Shown here piece after piece: positions 16,555 to 24,895 of a stretch of DNA of 45,164 nt. Each line of letters starts with the position of its first letter. Positions within the stretch are counted from its first letter, which is position 1. The stretch comes from JAPUDQ01 sp964462335. Lineage in GTDB: Bacteria > Patescibacteriota > Saccharimonadia > Saccharimonadales > Saccharimonadaceae. The notes below the pieces were generated by a model. It was not told the DNA's origin. It ran no database searches and worked only from the letters and a program-made list of their open reading frames with translations. The stretch lies in assembly GCA_964462335.1 (NCBI GenBank), contig CAYWYG010000004.1:1-45164 (forward strand), given 5' to 3'. A program made the translations under genes and the position numbers.

Positions 16555-17012
16555 AGCGGCTTGGAAAATGGCTTCATTTTGTGATGATGCCGTTGATCGC
16601 GATCGTATCATCACGAACGCGACCGCGAGTGAGGGTGGAGCTTAGAACGCGCCAGAATAGAGTACTCCTCGTGAAGACCTGGTATTCGAAGCAGCTTTGG
16701 GCATTTCCTGGCGGCGGTGTCGAACGAGGTGAAGCGCCATCACGCGCAGCGGTGCGAGAGGTGAGGGAAGAAACAGGTATCATGATCGATAAAAAGACGC
16801 TCGCATACCTCACGACGCAGCCGGCGACGTATCCTCTCGGGTGTGACTTAGTGTTTTATAGCGTCAAAGCGAAAAAGCGTGAATTACCGATATTGTCGTG
16901 GTATCGGCGTTGTGAGATTATCGACCGCCAATGGTTCAAAACTAGCCATCTACCAGACGATATCGACCCGCTGACACGTGCCGTGATACGACGTGAGTTT
17001 GCCGAAAAGTAA
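16551..17012 (+). CDS. Nudix hydrolase
   Basis: 153 residues. A slightly hydrophobic, basic N-terminus (MKRLGKWLHFVMMPLIAIVSSRTRPRV) precedes a Nudix domain whose box is complete at about 55-77: GGVERGE then REVREETGI. The domain matches short MutT-like proteins with a Trp-containing strand before the box (QLWAFPGGG). It starts inside the helicase stop codon (ATGA), so the two are translationally coupled, a context that suggests a link with nucleotide-pool cleaning, though this is only inference. The substrate is unknown. Confidence 0.85.
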   Translation: MKRLGKWLHFVMMPLIAIVSSRTRPRVRVELRTRQNRVLLVKTWYSKQLWAFPGGGVERGEAPSRAAVREVREETGIMIDKKTLAYLTTQPATYPLGCDLVFYSVKAKKRELPILSWYRRCEIIDRQWFKTSHLPDDIDPLTRAVIRREFAEK

Positions 17013-17027
17013 GCTTTTTGGTACAAT
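16999..17027 (+). promoter_or_regulatory. Promoter of the DUF348/G5 protein gene
   Basis: TTGCCG (16999-17004), 17-base spacer, TACAAT (17022-17027). The -10 covers the ATG at 17026, so translation from that ATG would need a transcript started further upstream. Confidence 0.6.
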
Positions 17028-17040
17028 GGTCAGGCTAATT

Positions 17041-18333
17041 GTGAGAAGCAAATATACACAGGTGATCACATCCGCACGCTCCCACCACATACTCTGGAGC
17101 CTTGTTTTGCTGTCCGTCTTTGCTGGCGGCTTTGCATTTTCTCGGATTGCGGTTGCCGCAAGCTCTGAGGACACGAGCAAGCATCACTTACTGACGGTAT
17201 ACGACCAGGGTCACGAAGAGACATTTGTGACGACCAAAGCGACACTTGGCGCTGCGCTACGCGACGAAGGTATCGTCGTCGAGTCTGTTGATAACGTAGA
17301 GCCAGCAGTTGACACGCAGTTGGTTGCCAAAAACTACAGAGTCAACATTTATCGAGCTCGTTCGGTCGTCGTCAATGATGGCACGCAGCGTTTACAGATC
17401 CTGACGGCTGAACAAAGCCCCAAGAAGATCATGTCAGCAGCCGGACTGACACTTTATAGTGAAGATACGACGTATTTTGAACGGTCGACAAATCCTTTGA
17501 GCGATGGTGGTGCAGGGCTACAGCTGCGCGTTGATCGTGCTACAGTGTTTCAGCTCTCACTCTATGGCACGATACTCGAGGCTCGTTCTCGGGCGGCGAC
17601 CGTAGGACAGATGCTCCGCGAAAAAGGTATTGAATTGGGACCGCAGGATGGTCAATCTGTTCCTGATGAAACACCTCTCGTTGCCGGTATGAGCGTCAGA
17701 GTCTGGCGCGACGGCAAACAGACCATTACGCAGGAGGAGGTAATCCCGAAGGTATCTGAAGAGATCAAGGATGCTGACAAGGATTATGGCGTCCGAGAGG
17801 TACGTGCTGTAGGCAGTGACGGTACAAAAAACGTCACCTACGAGATTGAGATGAGAGGCGGTCAAGAAGTTTCCCGTAAAGTGATCGCGAGTATCGTGAC
17901 AAAAGAGCCGGTAAAACAGGTCATCATAGTCGGGACACGGTTTAAAGGCGCCTATACGACACCGAGTGAAAACGAAGTGATCACATGGAATTTCCTGATC
18001 GGCAAAGGCCTCACTCGTGAACAAACCGCTGGTATCATGGGAAATCTCCAGCAGGAACACGGGTTCAATACAACTGGTGACGGGTTGGCTCAATGGACGG
18101 GTGGTCGCAAGACGGCACTGTTGTCTCGACCTGACCCGTATAGTATCAACACTCAGCTTGATTTCTTATGGTATGAATTGACTGGTCCGTATTCGTCGGT
18201 GTTGTCGCATATACGTGCGCAAAATTCAGTGGAAGGCTCGGTTCGTATATTCCAAAATGAGTTTGAACGCTGCGGTATCTGTGCAGAGAGCAAACGTATC
18301 CAGTTCGCCTACAATATTCTCGCGAGCCACTGA
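17041..18333 (+). CDS. Secreted DUF348/G5-domain protein with phage-tail-lysozyme-like C-terminus
   Basis: About 430 residues from GTG 17041; in-frame ATGs at 17026 and 16993 are alternatives. I favour GTG 17041 because the -10 TACAAT overlaps the 17026 ATG. The N-terminus is a signal peptide or anchor (basic stretch, then LWSLVLLSVFAGGFAF and VAASS). Then come DUF348 ubiquitin-like repeats (VYDQGHEETFVTTKATLGAALRDEGIVV; a second near RVDRATVFQLSLYGTILEARSRAATVGQMLREKGI), a G5 domain (about 240-300) and a C-terminal lysozyme-like domain (TWNFLIGKGLTREQTAGIMGNLQQEHGFNTTGDGLAQW). The organisation resembles YabE/Rpf cell-wall hydrolases, with a phage-tail-lysozyme-type domain in place of 3D or RpfB. 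It probably cleaves peptidoglycan outside the cell. rsmA starts one base after its stop. Confidence 0.85.
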   Translation: MRSKYTQVITSARSHHILWSLVLLSVFAGGFAFSRIAVAASSEDTSKHHLLTVYDQGHEETFVTTKATLGAALRDEGIVVESVDNVEPAVDTQLVAKNYRVNIYRARSVVVNDGTQRLQILTAEQSPKKIMSAAGLTLYSEDTTYFERSTNPLSDGGAGLQLRVDRATVFQLSLYGTILEARSRAATVGQMLREKGIELGPQDGQSVPDETPLVAGMSVRVWRDGKQTITQEEVIPKVSEEIKDADKDYGVREVRAVGSDGTKNVTYEIEMRGGQEVSRKVIASIVTKEPVKQVIIVGTRFKGAYTTPSENEVITWNFLIGKGLTREQTAGIMGNLQQEHGFNTTGDGLAQWTGGRKTALLSRPDPYSINTQLDFLWYELTGPYSSVLSHIRAQNSVEGSVRIFQNEFERCGICAESKRIQFAYNILASH

Positions 18334-18334
18334 T

Positions 18335-19108
18335 ATGCCCAAAAAAGAACTTGGCCAACATTGGCTGACTGATCGCCTCACGCTTGAGGCGATTGTTGAT
18401 TGCGCCCTCCCCTTTGCTCAAGGACAGACCTTGAGCAAAACAGTGGTGGAGATCGGCCCGGGGCTGGGGACGATGACGAGCGTGCTGTTGTCGCGAGCCG
18501 CGCGAGTGATTGCGGTTGAGTATGACGCTGATTTGGCGCGTAAACTGCCAGGACAATTTCCTGGCAAAAATCTCGAGGTGGTCAATCAAGATATACTGTC
18601 CTACGACTTCTCAGGGCTTTCAGATGATTTCATCGTCGTCGGGAATATTCCCTACTACATCACAAATAAAATCGTTCGTAAAGTATCTGAAGGGCCTCTT
18701 AGGCCAAAAGTTGCGGTACTTCTCGTGCAAAAGGAAGTCGCCGAGCGCCTCGCAGCCGGCCCTGGCGACATGAGCTTGCTTGCCATCTCGGCACACGTCT
18801 TTCACGAGGTCAGCCTCGGGCCTGTGGTGTTACGCGACAAATTCACGCCGCCACCCAAGGTGGATAGTCAAGTGGTCGTATTGACTCGGCGCGAGCAACC
18901 GCTTGTCTCGGCTGAACAGCAAAAAGCCTTTTTTCGCGTCGTGCGTGCCGGCTTCGCCGAACGCCGCAAAAAACTGCGCAGCTCCCTCGCCGCTGGCCTC
19001 GCCATCAGCAAAACCGACGCCGAAACCCTCCTCGCCAAAGCCGCCATCTCACCCGACGCCCGCGCACAGGAGTTGTCGATCAATGATTGGTTAAGGCTTT
19101 TGCACTAG
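18335..19108 (+). CDS. rsmA: 16S rRNA (adenine1518/1519-N6)-dimethyltransferase
   Basis: KsgA/RsmA methylates two adjacent adenines in the last hairpin of 16S rRNA, using S-adenosylmethionine. The start is ATG 18335, because the family N-terminus (KKELGQHWLTDR, matching xLGQNFLxD) begins there, immediately after the previous stop; the longer ORF reaches upstream in another frame of that gene. 257 residues. SAM motif VVEIGPGLGTMT (about 38-49), acidic VEYD, motif IV VVGNIPYYIT (NIPY form), and PPPKVDSQVV. Residues 27-35 (FAQGQTLSK) have no counterpart in E. coli or Bacillus KsgA and are encoded by a perfect-armed palindrome (separate entry). Otherwise complete. Confidence 0.94.
   Translation: MPKKELGQHWLTDRLTLEAIVDCALPFAQGQTLSKTVVEIGPGLGTMTSVLLSRAARVIAVEYDADLARKLPGQFPGKNLEVVNQDILSYDFSGLSDDFIVVGNIPYYITNKIVRKVSEGPLRPKVAVLLVQKEVAERLAAGPGDMSLLAISAHVFHEVSLGPVVLRDKFTPPPKVDSQVVVLTRREQPLVSAEQQKAFFRVVRAGFAERRKKLRSSLAAGLAISKTDAETLLAKAAISPDARAQELSINDWLRLLH
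18413..18439 (+). repeat. In-frame palindrome inside rsmA (CTCARGG family)
   Basis: TTTGCTCAAGG, ACAGA, CCTTGAGCAAA: 11-bp perfect arms. It encodes FAQGQTLSK. Almost the same sequence in the same reading frame occurs in pncB (23656-23682), and a related one in mnmA (36341-36365). Another short palindrome (TCGCCTCA/TGAGGCGA, 18372-18391) lies just upstream. Confidence 0.8.
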
Positions 19109-19115
19109 CTAACGA

Positions 19116-19121
19116 TATAGT
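19116..19121 (+). promoter_or_regulatory. -10 box of the gene at 19137
   Basis: TATAGT, 12-15 bases before the two possible ATGs. Confidence 0.4.
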
Positions 19122-19136
19122 TGGTGTGTTTTAATG

Positions 19137-19790
19137 ATGGGTAAGATAGTAAAAAAGAACATCAAAATGCGTAAGAAAACGAAGAAAAGCAGAAAATTAG
19201 CCTTGGCCATATCAGCTACGGTAGCATCGCTAGCTGTTATTGCGGTTGTTGCTTTTACGTTTTATGCCAACCAAACATCACTAGCTTTAGCAAGCAAGGT
19301 GCATGAAAGTGTCAGGGCGTCATTAAAAACAGCATTAGACACTCAAATGCAGCCATCACTTAAGCTTGAAAATTGTGTATACACAGAGCTCTTGAGAAGA
19401 CGATGCACTTTGATTGATCGCTATCTTTTTACTGACAAAGACACTTCACAAGAGACAATCGAAGCGTATTTAAATAGCAATGGCTGGCTAGATGAATCGC
19501 GGATGCAGGGCAAGACAACATTCTTTACGCAGTCACCACCTACGGCCGTCGTGAGTGCATCGGCTCATGTGATGCGCCATACGAACGAGCCGGCAACGCG
19601 CGAGGGTGCGGTGACAAGTCGGCTACATGTTGTCGAAAGCAAGGAACTTCCCGAGCCAAACGGTAAAACATTTCGCGATACAGGGTTTTCATATACCGAT
19701 ACGGGCGTCTATGAGCGGGCCAAGCGACAACGGGCTGGTAAGTATTATTTGATGATAGTAGAAACAGACTATTATCGAGTGATATGGTAA
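19137..19790 (+). CDS. N-terminally anchored extracytoplasmic protein, function unknown
   Basis: About 217 residues, starting at ATG 19137 (ATG 19134 is equally possible). The N-terminus is strongly basic (KKNIKMRKKTKKSRK) and is followed by one hydrophobic helix (ALAISATVASLAVIAVVAFTFYA), so the rest should lie outside the membrane. Residues 45-217 show no motif I recognise. There are two Cys (ENCVYTELLRRRCTLID) that could form a disulfide, and the C-terminus YYLMIVETDYYRVIW is aromatic-rich. The first half of the gene is AT-richer than its neighbours. It lies alone between rsmA and the laccase-domain gene. Confidence 0.65.
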   Translation: MGKIVKKNIKMRKKTKKSRKLALAISATVASLAVIAVVAFTFYANQTSLALASKVHESVRASLKTALDTQMQPSLKLENCVYTELLRRRCTLIDRYLFTDKDTSQETIEAYLNSNGWLDESRMQGKTTFFTQSPPTAVVSASAHVMRHTNEPATREGAVTSRLHVVESKELPEPNGKTFRDTGFSYTDTGVYERAKRQRAGKYYLMIVETDYYRVIW

Positions 19791-19809
19791 GTGACGGTTT
19801 CTACCAGAT

Positions 19810-19817
19810 GATATAAT
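19810..19817 (+). promoter_or_regulatory. Extended -10 promoter of the laccase-domain gene
   Basis: TGA (19809-19811) then TATAAT (19812-19817), seven bases before ATG 19825. Leaderless type. Confidence 0.6.
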
Positions 19818-19824
19818 TCAGGGT

Positions 19825-20571
19825 ATGAATCGATATAAACCAGTTACTGCTATGCCTGATGGCGTGAAGATTGCATTTTCGAGTGTCGAGGATGGCTCGG
19901 TCGCGGCGGGTGGTGGGCGGGCGTCATTGCCAGAGCACGAACGTCACACTGAGACATTTTTGCAGACATACGGCTTCGCGCCAGAGGGCAGGGCGAAGGT
20001 ATTTGTGACGTATCTACCTGAAAACACGTATACGCATATCGAGCGAGTGGGGGTAGACGACGAGGGCGTAATCAAAAGCGATGCCCTATTTACGACTGTG
20101 ACAGGCAAAGTTATCACGTTGACGGTCGCGGACTGCATTGCGACGGTAGTCTACGACCCAGTTGCATCTATGCTCGGTGTGCTTCATCTTGGTCGACATT
20201 CTAGCGTAGCAGGATTGATCGAAGAGTTTGCGATACGTGTGGCTGATGAGGTCGGCAGCGATCCGCGTGACTGGCATGTGTGGATGAGCCCGAGTCTCAA
20301 ACCAGATCACGATCGCATGGAGTATTTCACACCACCACACCCAGAGCAGTGGGAAGCATGGCAACGCCTAGGCAGCGACGGGATGATCCATATCGATATA
20401 CCAGGCCACAACCGCGATAGATTTGAGCGCCTCGGTGTCACACAGGAAAATATCTACGTCAGCCCGATCAACACCTATACCGACGAGCGGTACTACTCAC
20501 ACCGCGCCGCCACCGAACTACATCGCCCCGACCGCCAAGGCCGCCAAATGGTTGCTGCCACCCTCCTCTAA
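19825..20571 (+). CDS. Laccase-domain protein (YfiH/PgeF family)
   Basis: 248 residues, the family length. The family (multicopper polyphenol oxidase, DUF152) includes purine nucleoside phosphorylase/adenosine deaminase-like enzymes and the peptidoglycan-editing factor PgeF; it acts in the cytoplasm. Family marks: SDALFTTVTGKVITLTVADCIATVVYDP, with the metal-binding Cys; GVLHLGRHS, where most members have GAIHAGWRG, keeping the His; and the C-terminal YYSHR (usual YFSHR). The His/Cys/His metal site therefore appears complete, while the GW of GWRG is changed. Which activity applies cannot be told. The start fits the extended -10 seven bases upstream. Confidence 0.82.
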   Translation: MNRYKPVTAMPDGVKIAFSSVEDGSVAAGGGRASLPEHERHTETFLQTYGFAPEGRAKVFVTYLPENTYTHIERVGVDDEGVIKSDALFTTVTGKVITLTVADCIATVVYDPVASMLGVLHLGRHSSVAGLIEEFAIRVADEVGSDPRDWHVWMSPSLKPDHDRMEYFTPPHPEQWEAWQRLGSDGMIHIDIPGHNRDRFERLGVTQENIYVSPINTYTDERYYSHRAATELHRPDRQGRQMVAATLL

Positions 20572-20578
20572 CTCTTTG

Positions 20579-20599
20579 TCTCAAGGCCGCACCCTGAGA
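20579..20599 (+). repeat. Intergenic CTCARGG-family palindrome
   Basis: TCTCAAGG, CCGCA, CCCTGAGA. It has the same arm pattern as the palindromes inside rsmA, pncB and mnmA, here between genes. The contig end (20588) lies inside it. Confidence 0.6.
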
Positions 20600-20797
20600 T
20601 GGAGGGTGGCGGGGTAATCTGTTACAATAGAGAAAATGAGTANNNNNNNNNNNNNNNNNNNNNNNNNNNNNNNNNNNNNNNNNNNNNNNNNNNNNNNNNN
20701 NNNNNNNNNNNNNNNNNNNNNNNNNNNNNNNNNNNNNNNNNNCGCACCCTGAGATGGAGGGTGGCGGGGTAATCTGTTACAATAGAGAAAATGAGTA
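20588..20797. other. Assembly gap: 100 N between two copies of one 55-bp sequence
   Basis: 20588-20642 and 20743-20797 are identical (55 bp) with exactly 100 N between (20643-20742). This is what unmerged contig ends of a k=55 assembly look like. The true sequence probably contains the 55 bp once, and no gap. Confidence 0.85.
20776..20783 (+). promoter_or_regulatory. Extended -10 promoter of metG
   Basis: TG (20775-20776), one base, TACAAT (20778-20783), seven bases before ATG 20791. Leaderless type. Confidence 0.6.
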
Positions 20798-22466
20798 AAA
20801 AATTATACATCTGTACTGCTATTCCGTATGTCAATGGTGCGCCACATATCGGGCATGCTATGGATTATCTGCTGGCTGACATCTGGGCGCGGTATCATCG
20901 GGCCAATGGCCAAGATGTGCGATTTCAGATAGGTACCGATGAGCATGGCAACAAAAATGCTATGAAAGCTGCTGAGCACGGCATATCACCGCAAGATTTC
21001 GTGAACCAATCATCTCAGGCGTTTCGTGCGATGGCCGATAAAGTCGGTGCATCCTATACCGATGTCATCCGCACAACCGATACGCACCACAAAGCCGCCG
21101 TCCAGTACATCTGGCAACAGCTCAAGCCGCACATCTATAAGCACACCTACGAAGGCTGGTATTGTACGGGGTGTGAGCAGTTTTATACCGACAAGGAAGT
21201 CGAGACGACGGGTGGGGCATGCCCCAACCACCAAAAACCATATGAGCATCTGAGCGAAGATAATTATTATCTACGCTGCAGTGATTTTACCGAGCCTATC
21301 TGCGAGGCGATCGAGTCAGGCAAAATGCGTATCGTGCCGGAATTTCGCCGCAATGAACTACTTGAGCTCATCAAAGACGGCGTCAAAGATGTCTCGATCA
21401 GCCGTCCCAAAAAGAGCCTCAGCTGGGGTGTGCCAGTGCCCGATGATCCCGAACAAGTCATCTACGTCTGGATCGACGCGCTCAGCAACTACCTCACGGT
21501 GCTTGGCTACCCTGACAACGAGACGTGGCGCGACTACTGGCCAGCCGATGTGCAGGTGATCGGCAAAGATATCCTGCGGTTTCATGCCATTACCTGGCCG
21601 GCGATCCTGCTCGGTCTCGGACTACCGCTACCGAAAAAGATATTGGCGCATGGCTTTGTCAATATCGGTGGCTCAAAGATATCTAAGAGTCTCGGCAATG
21701 GTATCGACCCGTCAGAGATCATCGACCAGTACGGTCTCGATGCGTTTCGGTATTTCTTTGCACGGTATATCCCCACCCAAGAGGATGGTGATTTCACCTA
21801 CGAAAAGTTTGAAAATGCCTACAACAACGAACTGAGTAACGAGCTGGGCAACCTCGTGCAGCGCGTCGTCGCCATGGTGAACCGCTACCAAGCGGGCGTC
21901 ATTGGCGAGGGCGTCAAGACCGAGCATGATGCCCAGGCCTATCATGAAGCCATGCGCGACCTAGAGTTCAACAAAGCGCTCGACCACGTCTGGCTGACCG
22001 TTCGCTCGCTCAATCAGTACCTCGAGGATGTCAAGCCATGGACGGTTGCCAAGACCAAAGATACCGATCCGGAAGCTGCGGGTCATCTCGAAGAGATACT
22101 TCTTCACGCTGTCGGCACGCTTCAGCAAGTAGCTGTGCTACTCGCACCATTTTTGCCCAGTGCGTCAGAGGCTATCGTCAAAGTGTTTGCTGGTGGCGTC
22201 ATCACGCCGTACGAGGGTGTGCTGTTCCCGAAAAAATACCTACANNNNNNNNNNNNNNNNNNNNNNNNNNNNNNNNNNNNNNNNNNNNNNNNNNNNNNNN
22301 NNNNNNNNNNNNNNNNNNNNNNNNNNNNNNNNNNNNNNNNNNNNCTGGTGGCGTCATCACGCCGTACGAGGGTGTGCTGTTCCCGAAAAAATACCTACAT
22401 ACCCCTGATCCTCACGGGCCTGCAACACCTGCTGCGATACCAGCGCCGATACCGCCCGCGCAATAA
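20791..22466 (+). CDS. metG: Methionyl-tRNA synthetase (interrupted by an assembly gap)
   Basis: Class I synthetase charging tRNA-Met. Signature: PYVNGAPHIGHA near the N-terminus (HIGH), Cys/His cluster CTGCEQFY...GACPNHQ (zinc-binding knuckle), and KISKSLGNGIDP (KMSKS). The anticodon domain follows. The sequence is broken at 22245-22344 by 100 N, flanked by identical 55-bp copies. Joining 20791-22244 to 22400-22466 gives 1521 bases, exactly 507 codons, ending PIPPAQ and TAA. A 506-residue product is the normal size of the short bacterial MetRS without the C-terminal dimerisation domain. A reading through the N run in the wrong frame should be ignored. Its 3' end overlaps the convergent pncB-Nudix gene by about 110 bases. 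Confidence 0.9.
22190..22399. other. Assembly gap: 100 N between two copies of one 55-bp sequence
   Basis: 22190-22244 and 22345-22399 are identical (55 bp) and separated by exactly 100 N. Collapsing them restores an uninterrupted metG frame, supporting an artefact. Confidence 0.88.
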
Positions 22467-24117
22467 TCTCGCGGTGTGAGCCGTAGAGCGGCGGTAAGTT
22501 GTCGAGTGGCGCCCAGCAGATATCGGCCGCGTCATCGCCAGCCTGACCGTCTTCTTGTCCTGTCAAAAACACATACGCATCGGTTTCGATCCATCGGTCG
22601 CCGCTATTGCGCGGGTCATCGACGCGTCCGCTATACACTACGTCCCCGTCAGTTTCAGCCACAAATCCAGTTTCTTCGTAGGCTTCACGTTTGGCGGCGG
22701 TTCGGCTATCTTCGCCTTCGTCGACAAACCCGCCAGGCAGCGCCCAGCATTGGTCTTTGGCGCGCCAGATGAGTCGCACACGATTACCGTTGATGATGAC
22801 CGCATCGGCGGCCTTGTTGGCGCCGACGTGCCATAACTTTTCTTGACGTTTGGCCAAGAGATCGGCGCAGTACCGCTGCCAGCCTACTGCGCCGAGTGAG
22901 CGTGCATAGGCTACGTCGCGTTCATAGCGGGCGACGACTGCTTCGGGGCCAGTGTGTTTGCCGGCGACATCGCTTAGTTTGACGGTTGGTGTCTCGCCGA
23001 CGGCGACGGCTTTCATGACGAAATTGTTTGCCTTAAGCCCCAGGTCGTTAGTGAGCGTCGTACCCCAGCCAAAGATGACGCTCACTCTATCTTTAAAATA
23101 ATCGGCGAGTTTGATGATGGTGTCGATGTCGAGCCCATCGCTAAAGACGATCGTCTTCGTGGTTGGGTCGATGCCGAGTTGTTGGTAAAACTCAATCACG
23201 CGATCACCAAATACGATCGGATCACCGCTATCGTGCCGGAGCGCCTTCCAATCGTGAGCCTGTTCGGGTGTAAAATCGGTAAAGAAAAATTCACTACCGA
23301 ATGTATCAGTCAAAGCGGTCGAGAGATTGTCGCCATATGTTGCGCGCCAGTCACGTAGCATGGCGCCATGTCCGAGGAGCGGCGTTGTCTTACCGGTGTC
23401 AGCGAGCGCCGCATAGATCATCGGTAGTTCGTGAGCGAACGTGCCGATCGGTGCTAGTCCGAGTTCGTGAGCCAGTGCGATGTTGCTCGTACCAAGGAAA
23501 TTATCTGGCAGTTCTTGGGCGACGCGGGCGACGACATGCCGTTGCCAGTCGTAGCTAAAGCGTCGGCGGGTGCCAAAATCAGAAAATTTGATATCTGGTC
23601 GTTCGCGTAAGCGTGCAATTTTGTCGTCTAATCGCCGATTACCCTCTTCGTATATATTGCTCAAGGTCCGTCCTTGAGCAATGAGGAGGTTGCGGAAGTA
23701 GATTTCGTTGATTTCGCTCATGATGACGGTTTCCCAGAAGGTGACGAGTGGGGCGGGGCCGGTTGCACGAACGGCGAGGTCGCCGCGCTCATCGAGTGTG
23801 ATCTCGACGTCAGGCAGGGAATTGTCCATCAGGTAGTCGAGAAATGCTGGATTAAACATCGCTGTCTGTCCGTCAGTTTGCTGGGTGAGGCTTGCGAGGT
23901 AGGCGACTTCCTCAGGTTGCCAGCCAGCGCGCAGATCATTGAGTCGCGTACGTAGCTCATCGGGACTGCAATAGTCGGACAATAGGGAAGGGCTGCGGTT
24001 TTTGAGCGCGAATGTCACGATTTCGTCAGGAATATTGGCAAATTCGACCTGGCTCATCGTCGCTTTGTAGTAGTCGAGGCCGCGTGTCAGTCGTGAGGTT
24101 TCAGGACTATTCATCAT
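22357..24117 (-). CDS. pncB: Nicotinate phosphoribosyltransferase fused to a C-terminal Nudix domain
   Basis: 586 residues in two parts. Residues about 1-425 are a nicotinate phosphoribosyltransferase (nicotinate + PRPP + ATP to nicotinate mononucleotide): LTRGLDYYKATMSQVEF, FSDFGTRRRFSYDWQ, FLGTSNIALAHELG, GTFAHELPM, HDSGDP and VIFGWGTTLTNDLG. Residues about 430-586 are a Nudix domain with a complete box near 459-481 (GGFVDEGE, then REAYEETGF). A separate Nudix enzyme fused to NAPRT is unusual; NMNAT-Nudix fusions are the known NAD-related form. An in-frame palindrome encodes IAQGRTLSN at 146-154. The gene follows pncA with a four-base overlap, AGGAGG preceding it, so both are under the pncA promoter and proposed NrtR site. 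Its 3' end overlaps metG antisense by about 110 bp. Confidence 0.92.
   Translation of the reverse strand: MMNSPETSRLTRGLDYYKATMSQVEFANIPDEIVTFALKNRSPSLLSDYCSPDELRTRLNDLRAGWQPEEVAYLASLTQQTDGQTAMFNPAFLDYLMDNSLPDVEITLDERGDLAVRATGPAPLVTFWETVIMSEINEIYFRNLLIAQGRTLSNIYEEGNRRLDDKIARLRERPDIKFSDFGTRRRFSYDWQRHVVARVAQELPDNFLGTSNIALAHELGLAPIGTFAHELPMIYAALADTGKTTPLLGHGAMLRDWRATYGDNLSTALTDTFGSEFFFTDFTPEQAHDWKALRHDSGDPIVFGDRVIEFYQQLGIDPTTKTIVFSDGLDIDTIIKLADYFKDRVSVIFGWGTTLTNDLGLKANNFVMKAVAVGETPTVKLSDVAGKHTGPEAVVARYERDVAYARSLGAVGWQRYCADLLAKRQEKLWHVGANKAADAVIINGNRVRLIWRAKDQCWALPGGFVDEGEDSRTAAKREAYEETGFVAETDGDVVYSGRVDDPRNSGDRWIETDAYVFLTGQEDGQAGDDAADICWAPLDNLPPLYGSHREIIARAVSALVSQQVLQAREDQGYVGIFSGTAHPRTA
23656..23682 (-). 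repeat. In-frame palindrome inside pncB (CTCARGG family)
   Basis: On the coding strand ATTGCTCAAGG, ACGGA, CCTTGAGCAAT, with 11-bp perfect arms. It differs from the rsmA copy (18413-18439) only at the outer bases and one spacer base, and is read in the same frame (IAQGRTLSN against FAQGQTLSK). Confidence 0.82.
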
Positions 24118-24860
24118 GACCTCCTGTCGACAAGTACGCTGCCGTCGATGATCTGCTGTGAACTGAGTGCGAGTGCACGTGCATCGATTAGCGCAGCAAG
24201 GGCACGGTCACCATCTCCCGGTGTGACATCAACAGCTCTCATGGCATCGGGTATGACGATGACATCGACGTCACGGCTGCCGTCAGGTCGGCGGAATCGT
24301 TTGGTGGCGGCAAGTGCATCATGCGCTGTCGCTTTCACGCAATAATCAGTTGCGAGCCCACCGACGAGTATCGCCATGCGTTTGCGCTTTTCTGAGTAGG
24401 CGATCATGTCGAGCATACGATCGATCGCGGCAGCTACTGTTCGTTGCTCGGGCGGCAATCCTGTGACAAGATCGGCAAGGCGCCCAACATCGATCTGAGC
24501 AAGATATCCTGAGTAGCCATCATCTTCACGACTCATACCTTTGCTGGCTATCGTGTCGCTGTGCTCGACATCGATACGCAGTTCATCATGAAATGCGGCG
24601 CCGGCGCGGTACTGTCGGCAGTGGGGCGGCCACGGGCCACCAAACTCTTGAAAGTGTGCGGTGTCGTCGGGGTGCCAGTCACGGGTAAATACGACAGCAC
24701 CGTGTCGATCGCGTGTCCATTCATTAAGACGGTTGAGCGGGTTAACGACTGCATCGCCACCCTCTACGGGCAGGGCACCACCTGGCATAAAATCATTTTG
24801 TACATCGACGTTGATCGTGACGATTTCGCCGTAGCGTTCGGGTGTCATGGTATTTTTCAT
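24114..24860 (-). CDS. pncA: Nicotinamidase
   Basis: Hydrolyses nicotinamide to nicotinate and ammonia, the first step of the salvage route feeding pncB. 248 residues, isochorismatase fold. The catalytic triad is visible: Asp19 in NVDVQNDF, Lys107 in IASKGM and Cys174 in GGLATDYCVKATAHDA. Metal ligands Asp61 and His63 lie in TRDWHPDD, with His69 following. FMPGGALPVEGGD is the family loop. The product is longer than E. coli PncA (213), with an extra stretch at about 110-155. The Shine-Dalgarno AAGGAG precedes ATG 24860. First gene of the pncA-pncB unit. Confidence 0.93.
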   Translation of the reverse strand: MKNTMTPERYGEIVTINVDVQNDFMPGGALPVEGGDAVVNPLNRLNEWTRDRHGAVVFTRDWHPDDTAHFQEFGGPWPPHCRQYRAGAAFHDELRIDVEHSDTIASKGMSREDDGYSGYLAQIDVGRLADLVTGLPPEQRTVAAAIDRMLDMIAYSEKRKRMAILVGGLATDYCVKATAHDALAATKRFRRPDGSRDVDVIVIPDAMRAVDVTPGDGDRALAALIDARALALSSQQIIDGSVLVDRRS

Positions 24861-24874
24861 CGAGTTCTCCTTAC

Positions 24875-24895
24875 TTAGTGTAATTTATACACAAA
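24875..24895. promoter_or_regulatory. Proposed NrtR operator upstream of pncA
   Basis: TTAGTGT, AATTTAT, ACACAAA. It matches the sites at 25180 and 31677 (TTAGYGT, 7 bases, ACRCWAW), each preceded by TAC. It lies directly downstream of the pncA -10 box. An adjacent ACAC-AAA-GTGT extends the symmetry. Confidence 0.72.

Noticed and set aside
18372..18391. Palindrome TCGCCTCA/TGAGGCGA in rsmA as another inserted element
   Set aside because: It encodes DRLTLEAIVD, a normally conserved RsmA segment, so it is probably coincidence.
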